Made by a program: the position numbers and the translations under genes
Part shown: positions 1 to 14,405 of the stretch, piece after piece
Numbering within the stretch: position 1 is the first letter of the stretch
Layout: each line of letters starts with the position of its first letter
Source: Phascolomyces articulosus
Taxonomy: Eukaryota > Mucoromycota > Mucoromycetes > Mucorales > Lichtheimiaceae
Length of the DNA: 64,000 nt
NCBI GenBank assembly: GCA_025677815.1
Contig: JAIXMP010000036.1
Span: forward strand, 1-64,000
Direction: 5' to 3'
The notes under the pieces: model-generated
Told to the model about the DNA's origin: nothing
The model's input: the letters and a program-made list of their open reading frames with translations, nothing else
The model's database searches: none

Positions 1-1709
1 TTTTCTGTATATTAAAAACAAACCAAACCCCCAATGGGAAAGAATAACTTTTAATAATCTACTTTATCAATGATACAATCAAATTAAAAAGATAAATACA
101 TCAACAAACGATGCTATTGGCCAAGCAATAAAAGAGAATATTTCTCCAACTGCACTCTACTACAGCTAAGATCCCACGATTTTACTAAATCTTTTGGAGA
201 AATACCTAGTCTCTAAAACAATATGCACGTCAGACTTGACATGATTTTAGTTATCTTTTTTATTATTATTATTATTTTCAGAGAATAAAGTCAACCTAAT
301 CCAGTTCATAAAGTTCATTATTATTTGACCATCAGTTGAACTGGTTTTCATTTGTCAACAATCCAATAGCATTTAGTTCCAGTTTGGCTTTTGAATTATT
401 TGTTAATAACTAATCAGTTGAACCGAATTATTCCAAGCCCTATAATGTCCTATAATGATAAAGAGGTATCTAGGTATGCTACTCTTATTCAAGAAATGAT
501 TCAGAGAACACCTATTACTATTATAGGAATAGTAGTGTATTTTATAAATCGTGAGATACCAGGTTTGATAACTAATGTTAGTACTACCCAAGTAAGCCAT
601 AAATCATAGTGTTTTCAGTTAATAAATAACTATAATATCTATCATAACAAGCCACTCATTGTATGTTGGACACAACGATTAGATTTTTTATTGTCATTTA
701 TCAGGACCATCGCAAAACTAAAATTAATATAAATACCCTCATCAATATCATCATACTAACTTATTACAACTTGTAGTTTAATCTTTTATTATCATTTTTT
801 TTTGTTCAATTCCATCTTATCGTCGGCAGTGGTTTAGCCTGCTAAAAATAAATGCGACATAAAAAAAAAGATAGTACTACTAAGATAAGTAATATTATCA
901 ATATTAAATAAATATAGTTATTTATATTACCACTCCTTTCAATCATGATAATAAATGATAGATCTATGTTACCTACTAATAATGTCAATAGATAACAGTA
1001 ATATAGAAACCTTTAGAATGGATTCATCTCCTCGTAATTAAATGAGCCCAATTATCGTGATAATTATGGCGGATCAATACCAAGCCAATAGAAATGGAGA
1101 TAACAGAAGAGTAGTGATAAAATAAAGAGTAACGTGAAAGATATCGTTTATTGTTTTAATGATCAGGGGTATTTATATGTTTTCTAACTACTTGTAATAA
1201 TAGTAAATTATATAATAAAACTAATGATAATAATATGTATACGTGGAATAATGGAGGATGCGATACGTGTTCATGACTGTCAATTGAATACGTGTTCGAA
1301 TAATTAATAAGATGATGGATGATAAATACGTGGCATAATAAAATGCAAATACGATAGCAGCGATAAGGTGTTACAAAAATAAATTAAAAAAGGAAATGGT
1401 AGTAACCCTTATTTTTAGTTACGACACAATGACATGTACATATATATCTGTCGCATTTTTATCAAAACAAATGCAATAGCAACAAGCTACCACATATTGT
1501 TTAGATGTTTTTGGTTAATTACCAACAAATCAAAAGTGTCTATAATAATGTTCCTTTTCCGTGTTTTTGTCTTGTAATGTAACTTATAATCAGACGCATA
1601 CTTATCTATTACAAATGATCTACCATTACCACAATTCATACTGTCAAAATGTATTATTATTATTATTATTGTCTATATCATTGCGTTAAGAGTATTTGTT
1701 TCATAAAGG

Positions 1710-1751
<42 letters not shown>

Positions 1752-2544
1752 ACCTGATCCTTCTGGTGGGCATGACAAGTGACATGGGAAGAAAGTTGAT
1801 TTATTACTTAAGAATTATTCTTGCGCCATTTCCTACACTGTTTTGTTAACGACTCTTGTATGGTCCCTTACTCTGTGAGTAGATAATACTATGGCTATTA
1901 AGAAAAGGACATTTCCACATATAAAAGTATATGTATTAGTGGCCGTATATTATCTCTGATGACCACAACAGTGTGGGTTTGTTGCTATATTATAACAAAA
2001 AAAAATGGGTGGTGGGGTTGCTGATTATTTATGTAGGGAATATGAAAAGATAGGGATGAGAGTTCAATAGTAATTTTCTTTTGGTAATTGAATATCTATC
2101 ATTTTGGCTGAAATTAGCCTCCATCTATGAGATGAAATAGCATCTTATTATCACTTTGATATATTTTTTATGTTATTTTCTTTTAGAATATACAAATAAT
2201 GGTTGGTTCATAGAGAATAATTATATTCAAAGCGGTTAAGCTATTTCGTAGCTCATTAACCAGTGGTGTGGTTTTCAATATTATAAGGTCAAATCTAACA
2301 GCAATATCATGTACACTTATATACAATCATTATCCAGATTACCTGGTACATACTAGCAATTGTTGTTTTTATCTAATTCAATAATAATGTCTAACCCACC
2401 TATTTTACACCCGTATTAAAAATTACGTTATTTTAATTTTCATTTTGTATATTTTCTTCTTTTACTTCTTTCAGCATAAATACCCCAAAATATGGAACAC
2501 ACAATGTAGGTTTCTCCCCTTGATCATTTAAATCGCTTTATATT
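1..2544. other. AT-rich non-coding stretch
   Basis: I see no convincing gene in the first 2.5 kb. Open frames are short, overlap on both strands and carry no recognisable motif. The most striking element is an uninterrupted run of 36 T at 1715-1750. The last part, roughly 2450-2544, is the leader and promoter of the Pcc1 gene that follows. Confidence 0.6.
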
Positions 2545-2921
2545 ATGACCAGAAAAATCAACCATAAATTTAGAAAAATAGAGATCCCGTTTCCAAGTAA
2601 TCGATTAGCTACGATCGCTCGACGTGTTATAAATGTCGACAAGGAACTGAAAACAGATCAAGTGCAGAGAACACTTACCGTCAATGACAATAAATTAGAG
2701 GCGTAAGTTCCTTTGAGGTTAAATGCATGTGTTTATACATGTGTATAGACCGGGTGAAAGAAAATGAGAGCTTTATATAATAGCTGACAGTATATTAACA
2801 TTACAATTTACAAAGGCTTTTCGAATGTACAACTGCACGTATGATGCGAGTATCAGTAAATTCATTCTTGGAAATGCTAACCATGGTTACTAGAACTATG
2901 GAAGAGTGCGACACATTATAA
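2545..2921 (+). CDS. pcc1: EKC/KEOPS complex subunit Pcc1
   Basis: Small subunit of the KEOPS/EKC complex, which is needed for the t6A37 modification of ANN-decoding tRNAs; Pcc1 is the dimerisation subunit that binds Kae1. Two exons, 2545-2702 and 2816-2921, join in phase 2 to give 87 residues, the usual Pcc1 length (about 80-100). The N-terminal half reads IEIPFPSNRLATIARR followed by VDKELKTDQVQRTL. The second exon reads LFECTTARMMRVSVNSFLE and ends TMEECDTL. Both blocks match the beta-strand and helix signature of the Pcc1/LAGE3 family. The start is the only ATG in the exon ahead of these blocks. The intron (2703-2815) has a GTAAGT donor and an AAAG acceptor. The stop lies about 150 nt before the next gene on the same strand. 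Recognition is from family knowledge. Confidence 0.88.
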
Positions 2922-3016
2922 AACTTATAAAAGGGCGAAAAAAAGTATAAATAGGCGAGAAAGGAAAAAATAAATGATAAAATAAACACCTTGTCATTTT
3001 TTTTTTCGCACGATAA

Positions 3017-4812
<1,796 letters not shown>

Positions 4813-4921
4813 ATATTTTAATTTCCAAAAAAGAATGAGAACCCATGCATAAAAATATTGAGCACCCTTTCGTTTTTTATTTTTATTTTTCAAACAACAA
4901 TAATAATAAACATAATTAGTA

Positions 4922-5236
4922 ATGCCTGGTATAATTACTCCACAAAATGAACGTTTTGGTGTTCATGACATGCCACCAAACGAATGTTATGATCGTATAG
5001 ACGAGTTTGTCAATGCAAACAAGAATGATGCTACTAGCTTTACTGCGGACGATGACAACCAAAATATGGGGTTACTTTGTGCTCATCTCGCCAACAACCA
5101 AACTCGTGCAACGAACGTTGCTCTCAACAGAAGACAGATTGTTAACTATCTTATGTCACATGGTTATGTATGTGAAGGTGCTGCTGATGGTGATTCTACT
5201 GCCATCCGATGTGTACCAGACCAACGACAGTCGTAG
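4922..5236 (+). CDS. Small intronless protein of unknown function (104 aa)
   Basis: A single open frame of 104 residues, not recognised. It begins MPGIITPQNERFGVHDMPP and has four cysteines spread through the sequence, an acidic Asn/Asp-rich middle (TADDDNQNMG) and a basic Arg/Gln-rich patch (NRRQIVNYLMSHGYVCEG). There is no signal peptide or membrane segment. Support for a real gene: soluble-protein-like composition over the whole frame, an A-rich leader just before the ATG, a TATA-like stretch at about 4850 and an AT-rich tail after the stop. The ATG lies 110 nt after the stop of the isomerase gene. The overlapping frame at 5007-5276 looks like a shadow. It may be a small conserved or lineage-specific protein; I do not assign a function. 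Confidence 0.55.
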   Translation: MPGIITPQNERFGVHDMPPNECYDRIDEFVNANKNDATSFTADDDNQNMGLLCAHLANNQTRATNVALNRRQIVNYLMSHGYVCEGAADGDSTAIRCVPDQRQS

Positions 5237-5578
5237 TAATACTAGTTGTTATAGTTGTAGTATAAATATTGTATAGTTTGAACTTTTGTATATTAACATT
5301 ATTTCTTCAACAGAAAGAAAAGAAGGATTGTATTTTCCTCCATCAACATGAAAAATGATTTGTCTTTCTAGTTTATTCATGTTATTAAGAAGGAAGGAAT
5401 GATCATAGTGAGCATAGTTGGTATGGAGATACTTTTTGTTGTCATGTTGATCTGTTCAAGAGCGTGTTTGAGATAACACGTTAATTCAATAATAATGTTC
5501 AGCTTTGGTTTTCAGCTTTGTAATTTTCCTTTTCTATTTTCTTTTTCTTTTTCTCACCTCTCCACTCTTTCTCTAATC
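5237..5578. other. Intergenic stretch (3' end of small gene, promoter of Nup85)
   Basis: No gene seen. The region is AT-rich. The last 80 nt form a pyrimidine-rich (CT) tract directly before the Nup85 ATG, typical of a fungal core promoter and leader. Confidence 0.5.
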
Positions 5579-8534
5579 ATGTCCTTTAATAACCCTTCTT
5601 ACTACAATGCTTATAAATGTATTGAACAGATCCCTCTTGATCCAATTGCTAAACACAGAGACGAGGTACAACCAAAAAATCTATATTTTTCTCTGTTTAA
5701 TCTATAACGACTAATTCACGACACTTACTTTGCAAATTATCGATATTAGATGTTTGAAAGATCGGCCGAACTTTTCAAATCAATACACCAATCAGTACAA
5801 CAACCATTAAATACCACTGATAAATGGTAAAAAAAATGCTATGTCCATTTTATCATTTGTCATGTTATCCTAAACTAATTCTAAATTGGGTGTATATATA
5901 TAATATATATAAACCAGTAAAACGCGTTCGAAATCAGAATTAGCAAAGATCAGTTCAAACTATCGAAAACTTGTACAAGATTATCTTTTACCATCAACAA
6001 ATAATAAATCATTTACAGAAATTCTCGAGGTACCAGACGGTGGTGTATTTTAATGTTTTTATATTTGACACATTTATATCTGATCACAAAAAGCAAATAA
6101 ATTTTATAGAGAAAAGGTGCTGTCACCTTACTCAACCAGGGACATTATCGTCAACTTTTAGCATTATGGGATCTCTGTGATATATTATATTTTACAGATG
6201 GTGATGAGCGAATGACTGGAGTAAAGCTTTTGCAATGGCTAAATAACATTGATAAAGGTAATATATAACATGAATAGTTTGCATAATTAATGGAGGATGT
6301 GCAATGCAGTGTAAATATTAAGTGTGCTTATATTCGATCTAGGTATTCATAGATATGATATCCAAGGTATCATGAACAATCCAAAAGGCCCCATCGACCA
6401 TCATGATTTTTGGCCATGCATCTACAAGTAATTCCTTTTGTTACATTATACTCGTCATACACTGTATTACCAAATGAACAACCAATTCTAAAAAGGAATA
6501 ACATCTCAATATGAATAGATTAATTTTTCGTCGAGATTTCAACTTATTGATCCAATTATTAAAAATGTCAAAAAATAAACCACCAACATCAAAAGAAGCA
6601 TCGCAACTTTTGGATCATCTTTTACGAGCTACTATCGATGTACCTTCTATACCCAACAATCCAGATCAAGATGCAATGTATAAATATATGTTAGATTGGA
6701 CAAAATGGCGCGAAAAAGTTTATCGGATGGCAGAATCCTTACAAAAGACAGACCGAGTCGCATCAGTTATGATGCATCAAAAAAGCTTACTCAATGCACT
6801 TGCTATTTTACATGGCCAGTCAAAACCTATAATCAACCAAGCTGATCATGCAGCGGAAGCAATTGTTAGTATAGTTGTGAATACCAAACCATTTGCAACG
6901 CCGGACGAAATACGATCTATCGTGAGTGAATTGGATTTATCATTAAAACGACAACAACAGCATCACGATGATCGTTTCTATTCTTATGCCATGTTGATTC
7001 AAGGAAGCATTGCTGAAGGGTTGGAATTTTTTAAACCAGATGATTGGTGGACATTGGTTCATTTAGTCGATTTGTTTGGTTTAACAGCTGATAGCAATTC
7101 AATATCATCATTGTCATCATCAGGTTATATTGCTACAATTGACGTTCAGCTCTTTGGTGGTCCTGACGATAATCAACGATACAGTATACATTTTCGAACG
7201 TTCTTGATTCTTGTCTACGTGCGTTTATTAAGCCAACAAAGTAATCTCTGGCAATATGGCCTCGATTATATTAGTACATGTGGTGTATTAGGTCAAATGG
7301 CCCTCATGAATGTAAGTCTTTTATGTTTCATATATTATATACATTTATTTTTAAACAAAATTTTATATATGAAGAAGGGGTTTTCTTTTTTTACTGATCT
7401 GATAATATGTAGTATATCCAATCTATGCCTAACAAGAATACTGTGGGAACAGAACGATTACTGAATTATTGTATGGAACATGGTTACGTGAAAGAAGTAA
7501 CCGAGTTCTATAAGGTTAGAAAACACTGGGTTAAATATTTTTTTTTTTACACAGTCGCTGCTAATTTACCGTGCTAATAGACTGGGCTATTGTGTTTCCT
7601 GTATAGTGTCAAGCTAAACGAGGAATTAAAGATAGCTATTCAAAAGCGATCCATTATCTATACAGTGTCGGGGAATATTCATTACTGGAAGAAATTTGTG
7701 AATTAGCAATCTATCATTTTGCACATTCAGGTACAGAAACAAAAGCGTAGATCTTACAACATTGGATTAAAGATAAAAATGGAATGATACTACATATATC
7801 TAATATATTAAGCGAGTTTATTTTTATATTAACAGGAGAATTGACAGATATTGGTGATATAGAAACTCAAATACAGTCGTATTGTGAACCATTACCGCGA
7901 ATTGCATTTTATATTGAATTTTTCAAGTTGCATAATTTGTACAAGGTAATGAATGATAATATGTACTTATTTCTTTTTATTTTCTTGTTACTGACCTTAT
8001 TAATCCATTGATGAACCCTTCTTTAGCAACAAAATTATGGTGAAGCAGCGGAAGTTTTATATGATTTATTAATGTCTTCTGATACCAATAATAGCAAGTT
8101 TACACCATTTTTATTCATTGAAGGATTCACAATGCTCGATGGTAAATTAATATTTCACTTTTCTTTTATTTTGAGAAAGTATGTATAATGAAAAAAAAAT
8201 TAAGGGGAAACTAATGATCAAATGTGTCTATATGCTGGTAGATCGATTTGCCCAATATTCAGAGAATCAAATCATGTCTGTTCTCTATATGTTACATGAC
8301 ATGTTCAATCAAGATAGACTTGATGGTTTAGATCTGGTTGCTTCATACTTCACTAGAATCAAAATATTTGATATCGAAAAAATTGATTCGCAATATTATC
8401 AAGATGTTGTCAAGAAACTCTTTCGCGAACATGTTGAACTTGTGGCGAACCGATATATCCATTATAAACAACTGATATTGAATAGTAATACATCACAACA
8501 ACAATCACTTTTATTTTACCAACAACAACCATAA
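5579..8534 (+). CDS. nup85: Nucleoporin Nup85
   Basis: Alpha-solenoid scaffold subunit of the Nup84/Nup107 (Y) complex of the nuclear pore. Eleven exons in consistent phase give 703 residues: 5579-5665, 5750-5826, 5918-6029, 6110-6257, 6343-6427, 6519-7311, 7413-7514, 7607-7730, 7836-7945, 8027-8141, 8176-8534. The protein is entirely helical-looking. Family-like blocks are LLNQGHYRQLLALWDLCD near residue 100, a long central exon with the characteristic DDWWTLVHLVDLFGL and a C-terminal solenoid ending DGLDLVASYFTRIKIFD. The assignment rests on the DWW-xx-HLxDL block, the overall order and the length. The donor of intron 7 is GTTAGA, which is weak. The start of the last exon (after TTTTGAG at 8175) was chosen because it alone keeps the frame. 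The gene converges on MED14, with 367 nt between the stops. Confidence 0.8.
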
Positions 8535-8901
8535 GAATTCGTTTAAAGTACATATAATCTGTCCATACCATTTATACTTTTTTCTAGTGAGAAGAAAAAT
8601 ATTTATAATAATAAAAAAGACGAAAAAAAGGAGTAAAGAGAACCACAGTGATTCCAGTTATTAATTAATTTGTACTGTCCAACATTATATGGTAATATCC
8701 CTAATTGTTCTTGTTTAACGTCGTTAAAAAATGAACGACAAATGTATATGGATGATGGTTTTTTTTATTATTTTACAAAGATTACAGTGGGAGTTTAAGA
8801 AAAAAAAAGATATGATAATATGTGCGTGTGCGTATGTATGTGTGCGGGATGGAGATGCTTGAGGAGAGAGATAAGTGACAATTTTTTTTCTTCTCTCTCA
8901 T
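8535..8901. other. Convergent 3' region between Nup85 and MED14
   Basis: No gene seen. AT-rich shared terminator region of two convergent genes, with A-runs and T-runs that could serve as cleavage and polyadenylation signals in both directions. It also has a TG-rich patch (tgcgtgtgcg) at 8822. Confidence 0.5.
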
Positions 8902-10072
8902 TTAGGATTTTTCCTGTTTCAATGAACCTAGTTGTGAAATGACAGTTCGACATAGCGAAGCAGAGCAAATCACACCATGTTTAAATGGTACAGCTTCCGG
9001 TTCACATTCATCCATTATTGGTAGAAAAGGCTCATGTTTCTGATCTACGTCTTGGAAAATCCAATTTTCAACTGTCCCTACTAAACCATCAAATTCTGTA
9101 AAGGGTGTAAATTGTGACTCATGGGATAGTTTAACAGGTTTGACAGCTTCTGATTCATCTGATTGCTGTTGCCCAGATGTATTAGTGCTTGTATTATTAG
9201 TAGCTGGTGATGGTTGAGATGGTGTTGCTTTGTTTTCGGTACGTGATGAAGTGGATGAAGAGAGTTTATATTGGAAAGCAGCATCAGAAACACAGATAGT
9301 ATTGGGATTCGTGAACCAGATATCCAAAGCATGTCTATAGTTAAATAAAAATAACGTATTAATTATATGTTACTATTATTCCTATCATTCTATTTCTAAT
9401 ATACAAATATATTGTAAAATGCCATACTTTGAAACATATATGATACGGACGGAATCTACCGCCCGTGGAATAATCGAGAGATCACCAATCGAACCCTTAA
9501 GTGTGTTGTGTAATTCGAGGTTTTCCAAAGACATCATAAATGGAAGTGTTTGGAAAAGCACCTTTTAAGCATAAAAGTATGCATCAGCTAAATGTACTCA
9601 ACTAAATATATTTCCATTGTTTAAAATTACCTGAATAAGAAATACGACATCACGTTTATCGTTTAAGATATCTTGAAGGAAAGAAGCGACACGCCAATGT
9701 GGATTTCTTGATACCGATAAATGTAACAATGTGGGCGCTTCACTATCTTTTTTCGTGTCCTTTTCATATTCATCCTTCATGCCAACTTGAACAATATATT
9801 GTCGTGCTCGTCCAGTACTTGGTGAATCCCATCGAATTATGCATGTAAATTTCTGTTTTTTATACATAGATAGGTATTTATGCTTTCTCTCTCTTACTCT
9901 ATTTATCTTTCATTTTAAAATTAACTGTTTACCTTGGCATACGTAAATTTCAACTCTTGCATGTTAAAATCATCAAACTCTAATTGATCACTATATATTT
10001 TCAAGAATTTTGATGATGCTAGTATCATAAAAAAAAATTAGAAAACTGTACTGAAGTAGACCGCCAAAGACA

Positions 10073-10114
<42 letters not shown>

Positions 10115-13100
10115 CTTAATAGAGAAAAAGCTTACACTGACGTGCCAAGTTGGCCATCATGTATATCCGTTCCCAGTCAATTAAAAATCGGTTAACACAT
10201 GCATCAATATCTGTATATGTAAAGGATAAGACATTTGAAGGTTTGTCCAAGGAAATATGATCTACTACATACAAAAAAATAAATGTCAACCTAAACAAAA
10301 GAAAATATATACACTTTGCATAGTCCATCAGTAGAAATAAAATATTCTTCATAACTTACCATTGAAATCTTGAATTCGAAGCGGTATATTATTCCAGTCA
10401 AATCTATCTTGCATCACAACAAAGCATTCGTTTCGTCCACAAGCCCACCATCCAGAGGCACGCATCAAAACATCATTCCACATATGGGGTGTCATTTTAT
10501 CAACCCATGGCCGAGCGTGTAGAGGAATCTCTTTACCAACGCCACCAGGATGTTGTGCATGAGTATCATCGACGTTTCGAGATGCACATGCCTTTAAAAG
10601 TTCGCGTTGAGGTACACAAAGTACTTCCATTTTGTTTGCAGCAGGATGGTTTAATACTTGAGATTCAGCTGTTGGTAAAGACTTGAGGAGAGGTCGTGAC
10701 ATGTAACTGACGGAACTAAGTAATAGTTGAAGCTCCACTTTGCGATTAGTAATAAATGCACTATAAAACAAATACATGATGTATGTTAATAGGCAAATGA
10801 AAATATTATATTTATTATAGTAGGACCCGTTTATATACGTACCGGCAAAGGGAATCAAGTTTTGCCATGAACCGTAAATCTATCGACAAGCTGATAAAAA
10901 AAGATCTCAATACATTGTATAGAAGATACAAAAAAAAAAAAGCAAAAACAAACATGTATAGTAACATACTTATCCACATTTTGAACTTTATCCGATTCTT
11001 CACTAGTATCTGTCCGTCCCTTGAGAGTTTTCCGCCGTTTTTTATGGAAATTATCTTCATTTTCTTGGTCACCCCCTTCATTCTCTTTATTCTCTTCCAT
11101 ATGGCCCCTCCGTTTCTTCGAGCGTGTATCGGTATGGGCATCGTTTTCCATTTGTGGCATGAACTGTTCTTTCCACATTTCTTCATAATCCATATGCATC
11201 ATATCAACAATAACCTGGAATAACCCATTTGCATCCCGTTTTTCACTGTGAATGGAATTAAGATATGAATAAGAAAGAATTCGCACACGCATATACACGC
11301 TCTAGATTTATGTCACTAACAGAAGATTTTTAAACGGTTTACTTACTTGATACAACATAACCACGAATAAACTTCATTTTGTACAATCGTAACAACCAGA
11401 TACCAGTCTTTGAATTGTGCAAACTGTAAAAACACACAGTGTGATGGGTATTGTAGCCTATTCGCTGGAGGATGGGTTGGATCTGTAGTATCTCGAGGAG
11501 TTGGAGTCGATAGAATGTCACCAAAGAGTTTTACAAGATCATCAGCTCGTAATGACATTTGGGATGTGTGGAAAGGTTGTAAACTGAGTTGTTTGGCAAG
11601 TGAGACAATTTCACGAATAACAACTTCAGATCGTAACCATAGAAGGTGTTTTGAAACGTTGGATGGGTCGCTATTGAGACGTTCTTCAAGTTCTTTGAGT
11701 TTAGCTATATGAAGTAAAAAAAAAGTGTCGTCAATATCAATATGATAATGTACCGTCATTTTAACGTCCCCAATTTCTTTCTCCAATAAATAACTCAATT
11801 ATTTCTTACCATCACCCTCTCCAAGTCGATACCCTGCTTCACGGACCTTGATCCGTCCCGATCGCATGTCTAGGTTGATATTGATATAGCGATGGTGACG
11901 ATATCTCACGATAACGGGTAAAATATCCATCTTCATCTCGTTTATGTAGAGTTGATCTGTTGACACACGTACGAGTACAGGTATATTAGTAAAGAAAGTA
12001 ACATTATATTTTAAACCCCAAACGAACAAAAGAAAATGTTACCTTTTAATTCTTCTGTAGCTACAGTCTCCAAATCAGAAATAACATCTTCAAGACGACC
12101 TTCCACTAAATGTAACCCATTTTCATTGAGAAATGATTCTTGTGCTTTCAAAACTGTTCGTAATTTTTCAATGATGCATAAGCTGTGGTGTCGTGTTACA
12201 TGCCATAAGACTCTTTCGACATCAATATCAGATGGGTTCTACATATATAAAACAAAAAGGCATTAGTCTCTTACCATTATAATATAATGTTCATCAATAT
12301 ATATACATATATAAGAGAATTTGCTCATTACCAATAATTCAGTATTTGTATGCAGGTTATTGTCACCACCCCATAAAACATCCAATTGGTTCTTTGGATA
12401 CTTTAATGATGATACAATTTTGGGTTGATCCGCATTGTCCATTTTTGATAATTCCACCGATGCCCCAAGACCTGCTTGTTCAACAAGTCCTTTCAATTCA
12501 TCACGGATGCTAATGGCCATATTGATCTGTGGTGTAAAGGGTCCTTTTCGTTTGTCAGTTTCATTGCTGATAGAGATTTCGATTGTAGTGCTATTATTTC
12601 CTTGAGATTCAGTGGATCGTTCTGCTTCATCACGCTGTATTTATATATATGTTCATTATAATGATAGTATTAGCTTAATTTTCCATTCTTTCTTTCGTTT
12701 GAATTACCCAAGAACAAAACGAAACAAAAAGCAGATTTACCTGTGGACGTGCCCAGTGTGCTGCTGGTGAACCGCCTTTCCAATATATCAGTATCAACTT
12801 TGTTCTTGTTGCATCCATAAATACTCGGAGTTGATCCAACCATCGTGTTCTCGATGCCATTACTGCTTGCATATATATAATTTCTAGTTGCATGTCCAGA
12901 CAGAACAAATGCAAATAGTCGTAAAGGTTGACGAGCGGGAAATAGACGGATGTTGCTGATGTATCGGGTGTTGGTGTAGGCGGTGGTATAAGTTGCTTTT
13001 GAGCGTTCATTCGTAAATTATGTATTTGTGCTTCATTAAGAGAAATATCCACATCTATTACCACAGTAAAAAACAAGTTTATTCTATTGTCTTTTCCACA

Positions 13101-14405
13101 TTTTCCCATCTCATTCTATGCATAATACTTACCAGCAGCACCACTTCCTGCAGTCGATTTAACCAATACATTCAATGCCACAATCCACCATCTTCGTTCG
13201 TTGGGTGCACCCATAAGCGTAAGTGAAACATCGAATTCGTTCTGGATCAAAAACTTGATTCGCCCACTCTCTATACACCATATGTCACTCATTTGTGATA
13301 TTGTTCCAAAAATAATTGATCTTACCTATTTGATAATCCTTCATTGGTGATGGTAAAACTTCTGTTGTCATCATTCGCATACGAATCACATCATTCATTT
13401 TACTGAAAGTATCCAATATATCGCTATCTGTCAATGGTACAGGTATACTCTACAAATAACAACGATTCCCCATCATTTATCATCATGTTAGATAAATTCA
13501 TTAATGAACTCATTTTCCTTCACAGTTTTTTTAAATCCTATATCGCATTATTGTACCTGAAACTTTGTAGGCATCCGTTGATACGATCCTGTCGTAAGAA
13601 CATCAACAGCACTAAGGATATCAAAATTACGTATCCTGGCTTTTGGTAGTTCTGCATGAATCTTGTGCAAGAAGTGTGTTGAATCGCGGAAAATCTGATT
13701 TTGATTGGCCAAAAAAGCCATAATATTCTATATAATATTTGAATATTTATATATATTAATAACAGAGTGATATATATATAACCTGGATATAACCTTTTTA
13801 AAAAATAACTCTGTACTATAAAAAAGATGTTTTATCCTTCAATACCTGGCACATTTGAATATCTTCCGCGTTGTCTGCCCATTTTACAAGGACTTGTAAC
13901 TTTATGATTTGTTTCCGAACGAGCGTTGAATAGTTGAGAATTTGTCGTTTCTTTTCCACTTCACCTCGAGAAGGTAATCTATTTTTTTTTTTAGAAAAAG
14001 AATCCCCATTGTTTTTAGTCGTCAAAATATATAATTAGGAAGATCGTATATACACGTCTTTCCAGTTATATTATAAAAAACTGCAGATTCAAAAAATAAT
14101 AATTAAATAATAAAAATTTACGTGTCTGTCAATGTCATTAAATCGGCGTGAGCTTTACGAATCATCTTGCCAATCAAAGTTTTAAGTGGCACCATGGAAG
14201 CCATTTCATTAGGTAAAGTTATTCTTTGTTCATCAGTTATTGTTCGTTCAGTATGATTTCCGTTTTGCTTTGTAGTTGTGGTTGCATCGTGGGTATTATT
14301 GTTGATCGTGGTTGCCGTTGCTTTTTTTCCATTGCCGTTCTCTTGTATATGGCCATTTGTCTCCATTGGCCGTTGATTTTCATCAGACTGTGAGATCGGC
14401 TGCAT
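8902..14405 (-). CDS. med14: Mediator complex subunit 14 (Rgr1)
   Basis: Scaffold of the RNA polymerase II Mediator complex that links its head, middle and tail. Eighteen exons in consistent phase give 1298 residues: 14405-14122, 13978-13846, 13727-13557, 13449-13326, 13270-13133, 13054-12741, 12634-12332, 12238-12043, 11956-11810, 11704-11347, 11245-10970, 10890-10843, 10760-10360, 10264-10136, 10018-9933, 9852-9631, 9561-9428, 9334-8902. After a Gln/Asn/Thr-rich N-terminus the MED14 block is clear: MVPLKTLIGKMIRKAHADL, LVKWADNAEDIQMCQ, VLTTGSYQRMP, then GRIKFLIQNEFDVSLTLMG. The C-terminal part contains HALDIWFTNPNTICVSDAA, matching the late MED14 repeat. A basic Lys/Arg/Glu-rich insert in exon 11 may be a nuclear signal. 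The intron between exons 15 and 14 carries a (TA)n tract. Start is the first in-frame ATG before the conserved block. Confidence 0.93.
10074..10111. repeat. (TA)n microsatellite in a MED14 intron
   Basis: Uninterrupted TA dinucleotide run of roughly 18 units inside the intron between MED14 exons 15 and 14. It probably varies in length between strains. No function inferred. Confidence 0.9.

Noticed and set aside
1649..1849. Plus-strand open frame rich in Tyr and Phe
   Set aside because: Its length comes from translating the poly-T tract as polyphenylalanine; no protein character on either side.
10867..11223. Plus-strand open frame of 118 codons
   Set aside because: Lies antisense to MED14 exons 11 and 12, whose frame and splice phases are well supported; composition is that of a shadow frame.
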